From Hominimerdicola alba 8 (lineage in GTDB: Bacteria > Bacillota > Clostridia > Oscillospirales > Ruminococcaceae): 64,000 bases of DNA. Where the stretch lies: contig NZ_ADKM02000130.1 of the NCBI RefSeq assembly GCF_000178155.2, forward strand, positions 62,001-126,000. The letters run 5' to 3'. Under the pieces are notes generated by a model, which saw only the letters and a list, made by a program, of their open reading frames with translations, had not been told where the DNA came from and searched no databases. How positions within the stretch are numbered: the first letter of the stretch is position 1; every line of letters begins with the position of its first letter. Below, piece after piece: positions 11,701-18,925 of this stretch. The position numbers and the translations under genes were made by a program.

Positions 11701-12587
11701 GCGACCTCGATGACAGCTATGTGGGCTACTCAAAGGATAACTCAGTTTACACACTGACAGTCATCGTAAATGACATCGGCGGCAAGCTGGCGGCTAAGTA
11801 CACACTTACCAAGAACGGCGAAAGCTCAGATGCGCTGGTATTCGTAAACAAGTACACCCCCAAGCCCCTTGATACCGAACTGGAGATAGAGAAGCAGATA
11901 GAGGGCACAGCCCCCGCAGAAGCGGAAACCTACAGCTTCATCATCACAGGCGGTGAGGGCGCACCTCTGCCCGCAGAAACGACCCTCACCATCACAGGTG
12001 CAGGCAAGGCTTCTTTCGGCGGCTGGACTTACACCAAAGCAGGCGTTTACAGCTATACCGTTTCTGAGGTAAAGGGCAGTGCTTCAAACTGCACTTATGA
12101 TCCATCTGTCTACACCGTTACCGATACCGTCACCGATAAGGGCGGCGTGCTGGTAATGGCAAGGAAAGTTACCGTAAACGGCGCTGAGGTCAAAGACATA
12201 ACATTTGTCAACACCTACAGCGATGACCGTGAGGTAACAGTCCCCGAAGATGAAGACAGCACACCTCTCTCCGAAGAGGAGTCATCAAGAACTCCCGAAG
12301 AGGGCGACAGTTCAAGAGAACAGACTACTGTAGAGGACAGTTCGACTCCCGACAGCAGCGAAAGCAGCAGTTCCGATACATCGAGCAGTTCGCAGTCTTC
12401 TTCCTCTTCAACTTCTTCGACCACTTCCACAAGTTCAAAGACAGAGAGCAAGAGCACCACATCTGTAACTACCACCCCGAACACTTCCAATCCGGGCACG
12501 GGCGCAGGAAAGACCCTTGCAGGCGTTGAGATAGTGCTTCTCGGTGCGGCGATATGCGTGCTGAAAAAGCGCAAAAACAATAAGTAA
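5718..12587 (+). CDS. giant cell-wall surface protein with isopeptide-type pilin repeats
   Basis: About 2,289 residues. ATG 5718 is preferred over ATG 5709 because the latter overlaps the RBS. A signal peptide (residues 1-37, ending AAFA) is followed by about 1,080 residues of beta-rich sequence I cannot assign. From about residue 1117 come eight related domains of about 125-130 residues, each with a Lys near the start (VKKIxG), SFGxxxYxxAGxYxYxIxE in the middle and an Asn near the end (F-V-N-x-Y); this fits Spy0128/FctA domains with Lys-Asn isopeptide bonds and a catalytic Glu. A Ser/Thr/Glu-rich stalk and a sortase-type tail follow: NPGTG, a hydrophobic stretch and KKRKNNK. Likely a wall-anchored adhesin or fibre. 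No sortase gene lies nearby. Confidence 0.85.
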   Translation: MQKSTHRLCYRVLAGMLSLVCLFSLLMGTAPAAFAASAEYPENIELLFLNKPNDNIIISEDERSADFNIPDSGQQVDIRLRISLNKKYEEGQLSIIIPYNAFKNRNGEYFRMTNKIAFLNQINAEASLLKVVQDRSGRPGEDSVIELTNKTASAPQIELDISYLVNAVTVEDNSVQDYGIKIIDTKTGEDRSPEKLTATFRTHVRNAKIYKYTENEGIDEGCYYAWDDMLEERYKLTSKYGIDEAAFNELCKEYDYVGYRFMCSVDCNQTVQMYFKEDPEGGEAVAMSQLYNYKNCTPLDKVTEGEHAGEWLYNGNDAEFLCLVRYPKSVAESADGENNPYIKNNVTVTYVGVDGDTKDITSNSDTCRSIWQGMGALYHGDIWSVRKESGPDPSGALDLLRAGRDATFSYTVTGIGLTYKYGAADGFTYKNGPYSMEVVDDALYVNGLGENGKSSARLGPYDFHFKTFTMAVSHKDVTSVKLNLDVNAYTMRPIKDRKPVEVYVMTADKPDVWQLDQTVSLPKGSSDFEYADENGSAVFKFKHDKVYRIKFTYPDANGDIELDSNVTGVLKGTGSTVKQVIANMDKINLKNFQLFNWDGQMGYDGNGRWENPSDGATVYSSDKWVRQDLLEFDAQNYEGHVNEDGNVKIANRLSASNNIIGADAICGAAKVSEGIEQEDQRIYCNYTLAAMSGKAATPEELAQLIELGVVGGSNTVVFHELLPVGMSLESVEPVVGESTNFEDNPKQYNWAKLWTQYSGHIHPVSALEPKISYEVTDNYKGTLRQMATITVTYPELPIAKLGEYNNSCYVLASVIKVKTRGEYADLRTSKLDNYMVAQYLDDEGKPVKLGGVMAKPDDGGVYSDIKDREGNAALNDVDEDGDTTTTSIVAADASDTVVMYYSGTQLEKKIKADDFDTYFKDFTQTYAGHNYTYRIQFFTNVGTAKNVVIYDSIEEAYNESKYQGLPYWKGTLYGVDLSEAKDAGFDKIKVYVNTSHFYSDGEIATNYDAGYEGLTPADLTAANGWQLIDPDNYDGWADVKTIAFSIGEDVTFGQADDLPKSVSVYLKMTAPDTIHPDQTPTSQVLAYNAPAYYSEKKMGLTDWSKDTTIANVVTIGLKSATADIPAVTKKVTGAALPADFEDTCTFNIKPVNGSQAPRAYNNGVWGKAISAVNVKVNAENATAVADENGSLLFTEPCTQSYEITEKAGAKEGVTYSKEKYLVTYDVTDERKDVQYDDNTLLNVEMHIYKTADAEGNALETPIEVKSIEFENNYEPAPAEFEIPTVIKKIKGAERPEEKEFTFGILNTYVGVIIPMPEKPIVTIKGEGKASFGKVLYTKAGKYRYIIKEIASGQKGYTYDGHGYLLIVNVTDVGGKLKAEVSELTRSDPETEVSETAEEIVFENTYTPNPSSAVVFPEVYKQFSGHNRLDDKEFNFTLSAKNGAPLPEKTTVTVVGAGKASFGGISYDKAGKYVYEITEDDFDLSYVGYTKDNTVYTYTVTVVDNDGQLEAEGVLTNAGNAANAAIFVNDYTPIPTSIVTGAPVKKIDGDTHGNEPKVFAFEMTPVNGAPAPASTISRVQGEGTGRSFGRISFTEAGTYSYTISEKALPDDYTGFTKDNAVYDYTVTVTDNGGRLTANGVLTLNGVRTDELAFTNTYKPEGTYIDVPMAVKKVEGDIGENEDKVFTFEIISAEENADIVLPMPDKTTATVTGSGEATSFGSVKYDDVGTYHYSIIEHELDDTHTGYTRDESVYALTVTVTDIDGKLSASYELTKDGEQFDSAEFVNEYKPLPTELELPVAVKEIDGDTADSEDREFTFVLTDAEDTSSAEQPKPDPNTAKVTGAGEATPFGKIKFTEAGEYSYEIFEQELDDTHAGYTRDGSIYSVVVTVTDKDGQLTASYVMTKNGEPADKPVFVNDYKAEPCDLELPVAVKEIDGIVPDEEEREFTFELTSAEDKNAPMPEKAVVAVKGEGEAEAFGKVTYDKAGTYTYEIFERDLDDSYVGYSKDNSVYTLTVIVNDIGGKLAAKYTLTKNGESSDALVFVNKYTPKPLDTELEIEKQIEGTAPAEAETYSFIITGGEGAPLPAETTLTITGAGKASFGGWTYTKAGVYSYTVSEVKGSASNCTYDPSVYTVTDTVTDKGGVLVMARKVTVNGAEVKDITFVNTYSDDREVTVPEDEDSTPLSEEESSRTPEEGDSSREQTTVEDSSTPDSSESSSSDTSSSSQSSSSSTSSTTSTSSKTESKSTTSVTTTPNTSNPGTGAGKTLAGVEIVLLGAAICVLKKRKNNK
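9070..12215 (+). repeat. eight tandem pilin-like repeat domains within the surface protein
   Basis: Coding repeats with a period of about 380-400 bases start near 9070, 9553, 9955, 10330, 10710, 11095, 11492 and 11870. The units at about 11095 and 11492 are most alike at the protein level (both open ELPVAVKEIDG). The first unit is the most divergent. Confidence 0.8.
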
Positions 12588-12608
12588 AGCGCTCTGATAA
12601 GCATTTTT

Positions 12609-12641
12609 GCCCGCAGGCTGAAAAGTCTGCGGGCTTGCTTT
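12609..12641 (+). terminator. terminator of surface protein gene
   Basis: An 8-bp GC-rich stem GCCCGCAG/CTGCGGGC followed by TTGCTTT, 21 bases after the stop. Confidence 0.78.
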
Positions 12642-12678
12642 ATGCTCACGGGGCATTGTGCTGTATTAATTATAAGTA

Positions 12679-12708
12679 TTGGTAATTTTTATAAATGTGT
12701 GCTATAAT
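12679..12708 (+). promoter_or_regulatory. promoter of small protein gene
   Basis: TTGGTA and TATAAT with 18 bp between them, 31 bases before the start codon. Confidence 0.6.
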
Positions 12709-12738
12709 GTATAGTAAGGAAAATGGGGGGCAGTATTT

Positions 12739-12951
12739 ATGGATGACAGCGTAAGGCAAAATCTGATAGATGCAGGCTGTGACGAAGAACTTATCTGTAA
12801 GTTCGATGAATGTATAGCCGATAAGAAAAAGTGTGAAAAACTTCTTGCCGACCATCGGCGCAGGCTTTTGGAGGAAGTCCATGCGGGCGAAGCGCGTATA
12901 GAATGCCTTGACTACCTTGTATTTAAAATGAAAAAAGACGGTCTTGAATGA
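12739..12951 (+). CDS. conserved small helical protein of unknown function
   Basis: This 70-residue protein has its own promoter, a G-rich RBS (gggggg about 10 bases before the ATG) and its own terminator, so it is very likely real. It opens DDSVRQNLIDAGCDEELI and ends with CLDYLVFKMKK, and is almost entirely predicted helix with Lys/Arg/Glu-rich middle. From memory, similar short proteins (a GCDE motif and a CLDYLxY ending) are common as hypothetical genes in Clostridia; I know no function. No signal peptide or membrane segment. Confidence 0.75.
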   Translation: MDDSVRQNLIDAGCDEELICKFDECIADKKKCEKLLADHRRRLLEEVHAGEARIECLDYLVFKMKKDGLE

Positions 12952-12964
12952 CCGCATATATAAA

Positions 12965-12997
12965 ACGCCCGAAGATAAAGTTCTTCGGGCGTTTTTG
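12965..12997 (+). terminator. terminator of small protein gene
   Basis: A 10-bp stem ACGCCCGAAG/CTTCGGGCGT, 8-base loop and five T. Confidence 0.9.
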
Positions 12998-13036
12998 CTG
13001 TTCTCCTTCACAAGATCTAAATATCTCTTACGTATT

Positions 13037-13102
13037 TTTAAGGTGAATATTAAGGAAGTTTAAGGTTAAGTAAAGAGTGTTTTCAGGAAAAAGAATTATA
13101 AT
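13037..13102 (+). promoter_or_regulatory. activator-type promoter with TTTAAGG direct repeats
   Basis: TTTAAGG or TTAAGG boxes begin at 13037, 13050, 13059 and 13066, upstream of a TATAAT at 13097-13102, with no good -35 hexamer. Direct hexamer repeats at helical spacing upstream of a lone -10 are typical for OmpR-family response regulators controlling ABC exporters. The gene that follows is broken. Confidence 0.5.
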
Positions 13103-13163
13103 AAAGTCAATGAAAAACGAAAGAACAGCACCGAAAGCTGTAACTCGTGGAGGAGGGAGAATA

Positions 13164-13366
13164 ATGAAAAGAAAATAGAAGAAAAACTTAAAAAAGAATT
13201 TCATCGCGCTGGCGGCGGTAGGTGTTGCGGCAGAGAGCGGCGGAACTTCACTGTAGCCCTCGATACGGCATCGGTAAGTTCTATAGTCGTCAGCGTGCTG
13301 ATATCGATGGCATTTGGCTTCTGTCCCGCAAACAAGGCGGCAAAAGACGCGCTGAGATATAAATAA
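13164..13366 (+). pseudogene. relic of a MacB/FtsX-type ABC transporter permease
   Basis: A strong RBS (ggaggaggg) leads to ATG 13164, which reads MKRK and then stops (TAG); past the stop the same frame gives a basic-hydrophobic start (NLKKNFIALAAVGVAA). In another frame, 13250-13363 reads TASVSSIVVSVLISMAFGF and then CPANKAAK and DALRYK. That is the last transmembrane helix and the PARKAA...ALRYE tail of MacB-like permeases, lacking about four residues before ALRY. So promoter, leader and the two ends of a permease gene appear joined by an internal deletion. Confidence in the C-terminal homology is moderate; the N-terminal part is only suggestive. Confidence 0.5.
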
Positions 13367-13747
13367 AAGCGCTCATATCCCCAAGAACAAAAGATATTAT
13401 AAATTTCATACCACCCTATAAAGCATCTTGCCCCCGTACCACGCGGGGGACAGGATAGCGAACGAAAGATAGCATTCCTCTTATCTCTTTCATGTTGACC
13501 CAAAGCAGAGGGCGGCGCAAAGCCGTCCTACGCTTGCGGGTACTTCAAAAAGATCTATACAAGACCTCAGAATACCACTAATACCATAAGCCCCTCACCG
13601 TTTTTGCGGTGAGGGGCTTTGGTCTGCCGCCCACTCAAACACTCCCGAAAATCCCTCTCTCCCACCCACACCCCATCTTCCGTCCCACCCTCCCTCACTA
13701 AAAAAACTCCCCGCGCCGTCATCTGACAGTGCAGGGGAGTTATGCCG
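13367..13747. other. intergenic stretch with hairpins, no gene seen
   Basis: No supported gene. A perfect 13-bp stem AAGCCCCTCACCG/CGGTGAGGGGCTT lies at 13588-13619, and a second hairpin at 13706-13740 (ACTCCCC/GGGGAGT) faces a run of T on the minus strand. Both look like transcription stops between the relic and the minus-strand gene at 13786. The stretch between is C-rich and non-coding. Confidence 0.55.
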
Positions 13748-13780
13748 CAAAAAAGCGCCGTCCCATCGGGACAGCGCTCT
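13748..13780 (-). terminator. terminator of signal-peptidase-like gene
   Basis: On the minus strand AGCGC-tGTCCC/GGGAC-gGCGCT is followed by TTTTTT, six bases after the stop at 13786. Confidence 0.85.
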
Positions 13781-13785
13781 GTAAT

Positions 13786-14937
13786 TTACTTTATCTGGTT
13801 CTTGAGTTTGTTCTGCTCTTCTTCCATCAGCTTCATCAGGTCTTCCAGTGAAGTATCCGAATTGATGTTCCTTGTGCCTGCGCCCACAGGTCTTCTTCTG
13901 CGAGGTCTTCTGCCGTCAGCTCGTCTGCTTATCGCTCTGTCAGCCGCCGCTGCCTGAGCCTCAAAGCTGTCATCAGCACTCTGCTGAGGTGCAGCGTTCA
14001 CACCAAGACCGTTATCCTGAACAGGCTGCTGTACAGGTGCCTGCTGCATCGGCATCTGCTGAACAGGCGCAAAACTCTCAGCTGCCGCAGGAGCCTCGTC
14101 CGCAGGCTTGAAACTCAGATCTATCTGGTCTTCGTTCTGCCTCTTTGCAGGTCTTTCAAACTCAAATCCATCAGCAGGTGTCTGCTTCTTTCTGACAGGT
14201 TTGAAGTCTTCTTCGTCCTCGTCCTCTTCTTCAAAGGCGGGTACAGACTTCTTTCTGCGCTTAGCTATCTGCTCGCCCTCATTCTGTCCGCCAAACAGGA
14301 AGTCGTCAAGTTCAACGCTCTTTTCGTCGTCCTCTTCCTCATCGTCTTCATCTTCATCGTCATCGTCTTCATCACTGCCGTGTGTAGCTATGGCGATTAT
14401 CAGTTCGATCAGCAGCAGCAGGAACACAGGTACTATCACACATACTATCATGCCGAATTTCTGTGTAACGAAGTTTATGACAGCGCCCGCAGTCACGAAA
14501 TAGCTTGCGCATACGCCAACGATGTTGCTGCTCTTGATAACGTGACCCTGTGTGCCGTTGGTAACAGTGAAGTCAACGCCGTCCTTGCCCTCTTTCGAGT
14601 TCATGTCAGCAAGCCAGAACACGCCCGAACCTACACCGTCCACCTCTTCACAAAGTATCGCACTGCCTATCTTGCTCTTAGGGTCAGGCAGACCGTCCGA
14701 TGCGATGACCAGTACATTCTTAGGCACAGCCACCACCGTCCCCGAAGGACCGTTCTGCACCAGATCTTCTTTGGTCATGAACAGGCTGTAGCCCATTATG
14801 CTCGGGGTAACGTCCTTATTCTTGAAGACTTTGCCCACGCCGAAGATTATCAGCACTTCTAATATTATGAACACGATAAAGAACACAAGTACGTTCTTGC
14901 CCGCGCTCGATCTTCTGCTTGTTGAAACAGAACTCAT
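13786..14937 (-). CDS. membrane protein with signal-peptidase-I-like fold, probably inactive
   Basis: A 383-residue protein: an N-terminal membrane helix (about 15-35), an extracytoplasmic domain of about 130 residues, a second helix (about 168-188), then a long cytoplasmic tail rich in Asp/Glu, Gln/Pro and Arg, ending in a short coiled-coil-like segment. The outer domain (TPSIMGYSLFMTKED, then VAVPKNVLVIAS) resembles the SipW-type signal peptidases (GYSxxxVxTxSMEP, then PKNSIVI), but the SMEP catalytic Ser position reads KEDL. It may be a non-catalytic relative. It has its own promoter and terminator and lies downstream of a transporter/transglutaminase pair. The fold assignment is my inference. 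Confidence 0.6.
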   Translation of the reverse strand: MSSVSTSRRSSAGKNVLVFFIVFIILEVLIIFGVGKVFKNKDVTPSIMGYSLFMTKEDLVQNGPSGTVVAVPKNVLVIASDGLPDPKSKIGSAILCEEVDGVGSGVFWLADMNSKEGKDGVDFTVTNGTQGHVIKSSNIVGVCASYFVTAGAVINFVTQKFGMIVCVIVPVFLLLLIELIIAIATHGSDEDDDDEDEDDEEEDDEKSVELDDFLFGGQNEGEQIAKRRKKSVPAFEEEDEDEEDFKPVRKKQTPADGFEFERPAKRQNEDQIDLSFKPADEAPAAAESFAPVQQMPMQQAPVQQPVQDNGLGVNAAPQQSADDSFEAQAAAADRAISRRADGRRPRRRRPVGAGTRNINSDTSLEDLMKLMEEEQNKLKNQIK

Positions 14938-14997
14938 TACTCAACATTCCTTTCGATCTGTGCGCCCGTAAGAGCGCCTGAATTCATGCTACATTCT

Positions 14998-15026
14998 ATT
15001 ATAACACATCTGTCCTGAAATTTCAA
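14998..15026 (-). promoter_or_regulatory. promoter of signal-peptidase-like gene
   Basis: On the minus strand, TTGAAA and TATAAT with a 17-bp spacer, about 60 bases upstream of the start. Confidence 0.75.
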
Positions 15027-15086
15027 CCTTGTTCACTAACTTTTCACTTTTCATGACAAATTCTGTGGGTCGCGGCATATCATATC

Positions 15087-16400
15087 TCAGTCTTTTCTGA
15101 GCCTTATGCTGATATTGAAAGTCACCGCGTTGTTTATTACCGAGTATCCCGATATGTCATACCCTTTGTCAGGATAATCCTCCGCATACTCCTGTAACAG
15201 CTCAAACAGCGCTTCGCTTCCCGTACCCCCGCCGAACACCCAGTCCAGCGTTCCGTCAAAGCATTCCCTGTCAGCGCACTTTATGCGGGCGTATTCATCG
15301 CCCCTCTCCATCGCATCTCTGACAGCCCGCCTGAAAGCCTGCTCGGCTTCATCGGCATCTTCTGCGAAATAACCGTAATATCTGTAGTAATCCAGTTCAG
15401 TGGCAGTACACTCAGGCTCCTTCATGTACTTGTTTTCGTCCTCAGTGTGGTTCCTGCCCATCTCTTCATCGGTGACAGCACAGTAGTCGTATCTCAGATA
15501 GTTCTCCGCACTCTCGAAAACAGGGTCGTCCCATGTCACATCAGTGCTGTACCACTGACCGTCCAGCATCACCTTGTTCCAGATATGCCCCTGAGCCGTC
15601 CCGTCCTCATTCGTTGCCTGTCCTATCACAGGCAGACAAGGCAGACCTACCCTGTCACACAACAGCATCAGCGCCTTTGAGTACCCCTCACATACCGCGT
15701 TTCCTCCCACCAGACAGCCGTAAGCCGTGTAGCAGTCATCGTCAGCTTCGTAGTACAGACATCTGTTTATGACCGCATCGTGCAGTATCTTGAATTTCTG
15801 CTGGTCAGTCGAACCAAGCGGTATCTCAGCCACTATCTTGTCTATCGCCTGCTCGGTCAGCGCTCTGCGCGTCTGCGTGTCCTCCGCACTTCTCGTGTAG
15901 TTTATGGTAAGTGCCGATGCACATCCGTTTGCGTCCACCTGCACCGAATAATTCGTGTCTATATTGTCTATTTCGGGCGAACCTGTCACGCACATCACCA
16001 CCAGCTGACATATGTCAGCTGAACTAATGACATCTTTTTTTATGTGTATCGTTTCCTCCATGTCGGTCAAGCCCTTGTATATCTGTCTGCATACCGTTGC
16101 TTCGTCCGCACTCATGTTCTTCACGAAATAGTCCACCGCAAAGGGAAGTTTCACCTTGTCAGCCTCTTCATCACTCAGCGCGAGGTCTTCTTCCTCCTCC
16201 GTCTGCCCGACCGTCAGCTCAGTCACAACACCTCCGCCGTCAGGCAGAGATACCTTGCTTTTCCGCGTGACCACCACGCCCTCTTCACTCTTTGATACCA
16301 CCATCGGGTCATCACTGAGCATCGTGTAGGCATAGTAACCCCCGCCCGCTGCCGCCATGAGCAGCATCAGACCTATAGCCGCCGCCAACCTCTTAGCCAA
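15087..16400 (-). CDS. membrane-anchored transglutaminase-like (cysteine protease fold) protein
   Basis: About 437 residues with an N-terminal hydrophobic anchor (RLAAAIGLMLLMAAAGG). The transglutaminase core has the full triad: Cys in NAVCEGYSKA (about 237), His in GHIWNKV (about 272) and Asp in STDVTWDDP (about 287). Such proteins act outside the cell as proteases or cross-linkers of peptide substrates. The start is uncertain: a GTG at 16409 is too close to the aggag RBS, and the TTG at 16400 has better spacing. It lies 28 bases after the CNNM-type transporter gene, almost certainly co-transcribed. Confidence 0.83.
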   Translation of the reverse strand: MAKRLAAAIGLMLLMAAAGGGYYAYTMLSDDPMVVSKSEEGVVVTRKSKVSLPDGGGVVTELTVGQTEEEEDLALSDEEADKVKLPFAVDYFVKNMSADEATVCRQIYKGLTDMEETIHIKKDVISSADICQLVVMCVTGSPEIDNIDTNYSVQVDANGCASALTINYTRSAEDTQTRRALTEQAIDKIVAEIPLGSTDQQKFKILHDAVINRCLYYEADDDCYTAYGCLVGGNAVCEGYSKALMLLCDRVGLPCLPVIGQATNEDGTAQGHIWNKVMLDGQWYSTDVTWDDPVFESAENYLRYDYCAVTDEEMGRNHTEDENKYMKEPECTATELDYYRYYGYFAEDADEAEQAFRRAVRDAMERGDEYARIKCADRECFDGTLDWVFGGGTGSEALFELLQEYAEDYPDKGYDISGYSVINNAVTFNISIRLRKD

Positions 16401-16428
16401 AGAAATCACTCTCCTACAAAAGCCCTGC

Positions 16429-17745
16429 CTAACAGAGTTCTGCTCTTATCCTGCCTATTTTTCTGTCCTCTGCCTCAGTTACACTAAATCTGACATTCTC
16501 CCATGTCACCGCCGCACGCTCACCGTCTTCTGGTATGTGTCCCAGCAGTTCTATCACCATCGCACCGATAGTTTCAAAGGGCGAATTATCATCAGGCTCT
16601 TTCCCCAGAGCCTTCATTACCTCTTCATAATCGGCATTACCCTCTATCTCAAATATGCCTTCCGATATCTTTGTTATCTCTTCAGGTTCGTCATCGTATT
16701 CATCTTCTATCTTGCCGACTATCGTTTCAATAAGGTCTTCCAGCGTCACCACGCCCGCAGTCCCGCCGTATTCGTCCACCGCCACAGCCATCTGTATCTT
16801 CTGTGCGGTCAGTTCCTTGAAAAGTTCGCCGCACTTCTGGCTTTCGGGCGCAAAGACCACCTCGCGCATAAAGTCCCTGACCGTCCTGTCCTCAGCACTC
16901 TCATTGAAGACCAGCGTCAGCAGATCTTTCGCGTAGATAACGCCCTGTATGTCATCAATGCTGTCCTTGTAGACGGGTATGCGCGAAAATCCGCTCTCTA
17001 TGGCAAGTTCCACCGCTTCCCGTATAGGTGCGCTCTCCTCGATGGCAGCCACCTCTGTGCGGTGTGTCATCACCTCGCCTATCTCTATGTCATCAAACTC
17101 GAAGATGTTGCTTATCATCTCCGCCTGACTTTCTTCTATAGCGCCCGTTTCGTTTACAGCGTCCACCATCATCAGTATCTCTTCTTCTGTGACAGCGTCA
17201 TCTGTCTTGATGTTTTTAACGCCGAATATCCTGAGCAATACCCTCGTCAGCGCCCCGCCGACCGCCTCCAGCGGCACAAACAGCGTCAGCCAGCCGCAGT
17301 AAAGCCCCGCAGTTTTCAGCACAAAGCCTTCGCCTATCTTCCCGGCAGTACACAGCTTTTTCGGCACGCCCATGCAGACAGTCCCTATCCACAGCGTCAG
17401 TATGATGATAAGCACAGCCGCACTGCATATACCGCCTATCGCCGCCGAACTGCCCGTAAGCCCCGCCAGCGCCTTTTTCAGCGGGCTGTAAGCCCACCCG
17501 AACAGGCAGACCGTCTGCACAGCTGTCATCACAGTTCTGGCAGTCAGGTTCAGGTTCAGGAACCTGCCCGTCTGCCCCAGCATCTTTTTCAGCCTTTCAG
17601 CACGTTTGTCAGTTTCAGCCAGCTTTTTGAGGCGCGGGTCGCTCATTTCCACCGCCGCACACTCGCAGGCATAGAAAAAAGCAGTCAGCAGTCCGCATAC
17701 AGCGACCACCGCCGCGCCGATGTACCCTCGATCGGGAACGTCCAT
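16429..17745 (-). CDS. CNNM/CorC-type membrane protein with CBS pair (hemolysin family)
   Basis: This 438-residue protein has an N-terminal DUF21 (CNNM) membrane domain with about four hydrophobic segments in the first 175 residues, then two CBS motifs (VMTHRTEVAAIEE...SRIPVYKDSIDDIQG and the REVVFAPES...VAVDEYGGTAGVVTLEDLIE pair), then a C-terminal CorC/HlyC domain. Family members (YhdP, YugS, CorC) are linked to Mg or Co transport; the old hemolysin name is misleading. It is the first gene of a unit with the transglutaminase-like gene, under the promoter at 17918-17946. Confidence 0.9.
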   Translation of the reverse strand: MDVPDRGYIGAAVVAVCGLLTAFFYACECAAVEMSDPRLKKLAETDKRAERLKKMLGQTGRFLNLNLTARTVMTAVQTVCLFGWAYSPLKKALAGLTGSSAAIGGICSAAVLIIILTLWIGTVCMGVPKKLCTAGKIGEGFVLKTAGLYCGWLTLFVPLEAVGGALTRVLLRIFGVKNIKTDDAVTEEEILMMVDAVNETGAIEESQAEMISNIFEFDDIEIGEVMTHRTEVAAIEESAPIREAVELAIESGFSRIPVYKDSIDDIQGVIYAKDLLTLVFNESAEDRTVRDFMREVVFAPESQKCGELFKELTAQKIQMAVAVDEYGGTAGVVTLEDLIETIVGKIEDEYDDEPEEITKISEGIFEIEGNADYEEVMKALGKEPDDNSPFETIGAMVIELLGHIPEDGERAAVTWENVRFSVTEAEDRKIGRIRAELC

Positions 17746-17917
17746 CAGTCATCAAATTCCTTTCTTCATGTATACTTTATCGGTACTATAGTAAACGCTT
17801 CTGTCACGGCAGAAGTGATTCCCCGCCGACATCATTGAATGCCGATGCCCCAAATGCCGACTGAATGCCGCGAAGAAGCCAAAAAAATTCTCACTTGACC
17901 ATATACCTCTATAATAT

Positions 17918-17946
17918 ATCATAACAAACATTCACCCGATTGTCAA
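17918..17946 (-). promoter_or_regulatory. promoter of CNNM/CorC-type gene
   Basis: On the minus strand, TTGACA (17946-17941) and TATGAT (17923-17918) with 17 bp between. The remainder of the 17746-18229 gap holds only this promoter and the divergent one at 18118; no gene seen. Confidence 0.75.
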
Positions 17947-18117
17947 GGCTATTTTCGGCAGTGAACACTATTTTTCTTACAACTTGCCAAAAACTTCCGT
18001 CAGTATAAGAGGTTTTTCTATATATCCGTGTCTTTAAAAAAAATTTACATTTCATATTTCCAAATATAATATCTTATTGCTTTTGGCCCCTGCCGTATTT
18101 CGTGTGTACTCACCGAC

Positions 18118-18146
18118 TTTACAAAACGCCGAAAACGTGGTATAAT
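18118..18146 (+). promoter_or_regulatory. promoter of two-component operon
   Basis: TTTACA and TATAAT with a 17-bp spacer, about 84 bases before the response regulator start. Confidence 0.75.
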
Positions 18147-18229
18147 ACAGTCTGTGACCGCTGTGTCATAAACATGAAAGAAATATCGGACGAGGTCGTG
18201 ACCCCGTCTGCAAAAAGGAGAAAACAACG

Positions 18230-18925
18230 ATGTCTTACAAAATTCTTGTTGCTGAGGACGATGCCGATATCTGCGAAGTCCTCCGACTTTATCTCGAAAA
18301 TGCGGGCTTTGATGTCATTTCGGCAGATAACGGCATACGCGCCTATGACCTGCTTAAGTCCGAAAGCCCCGACCTTGCCATATTCGATATCATGATGCCC
18401 GAAATGAACGGCTTTGAACTTACCAAGCGCGTCCGCATCACCAGCAGTATACCCATAATCTTCCTGTCTGCCATGAATGCCGACAGCGATAAGATACTGG
18501 GTCTTGATATCGGTGCCGATGACTATATCACCAAACCCTTCAACCCGCTGGAAGTCGTGGCGCGTGTCCAGTCAAATCTCAGGCGCAAATATAAGCTGGA
18601 CAGCACCGCCCATCAGTCGGGTGAACTTCTCACTGTCGGTGAACTTACTCTCGATACCAAAAAATTCACCCTGCAAAAAAACGGCGAGGATATCCAGCTT
18701 ACCCCCACCGAGTTCAAGATACTCTCTACCCTTATGGAGAAACCCGGCCGCGTATTCACCAAAGCACAGATATATGAGCGCATCAACGGCGAATATTTCG
18801 AGAACGATGATAACACCATGATGGTGCATATCTCAAAACTTCGCGAAAAGCTGGGCGATGACAGCAAAAGACCCAAGTATCTTAAAACTGTGAGAGGACT
18901 GGGCTACAAAATTGAAAAAAGTTAA
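18230..18925 (+). CDS. OmpR/PhoB-family response regulator
   Basis: A 231-residue protein with a receiver domain (acidic EDD at 9-11, phospho-acceptor Asp53 in FDIMMPE, conserved Lys in DYITKPFNP) and a C-terminal winged-helix DNA-binding domain (LTPTEFKIL, then MVHISKLREKLGDD and VRGLGYKIE). RBS is aaaggaga. Its last 14 bases overlap the start of the partner kinase, so the two are translationally coupled. Targets cannot be read from the sequence; two promoters in the window carry TTTAAG boxes of the kind this family binds (13037 and 32652). Confidence 0.95.
   Translation: MSYKILVAEDDADICEVLRLYLENAGFDVISADNGIRAYDLLKSESPDLAIFDIMMPEMNGFELTKRVRITSSIPIIFLSAMNADSDKILGLDIGADDYITKPFNPLEVVARVQSNLRRKYKLDSTAHQSGELLTVGELTLDTKKFTLQKNGEDIQLTPTEFKILSTLMEKPGRVFTKAQIYERINGEYFENDDNTMMVHISKLREKLGDDSKRPKYLKTVRGLGYKIEKS

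Noticed and set aside
12215-12649. Ser/Val-rich frame on the minus strand at the end of the surface protein gene
   Set aside because: It is the complement of the Ser/Thr-rich stalk and lacks an RBS.
16357-17838. A 493-codon open frame on the plus strand
   Set aside because: It is the antisense of the CNNM/CorC-type gene, has a His/Arg/Tyr-rich composition unlike any protein family and no RBS.
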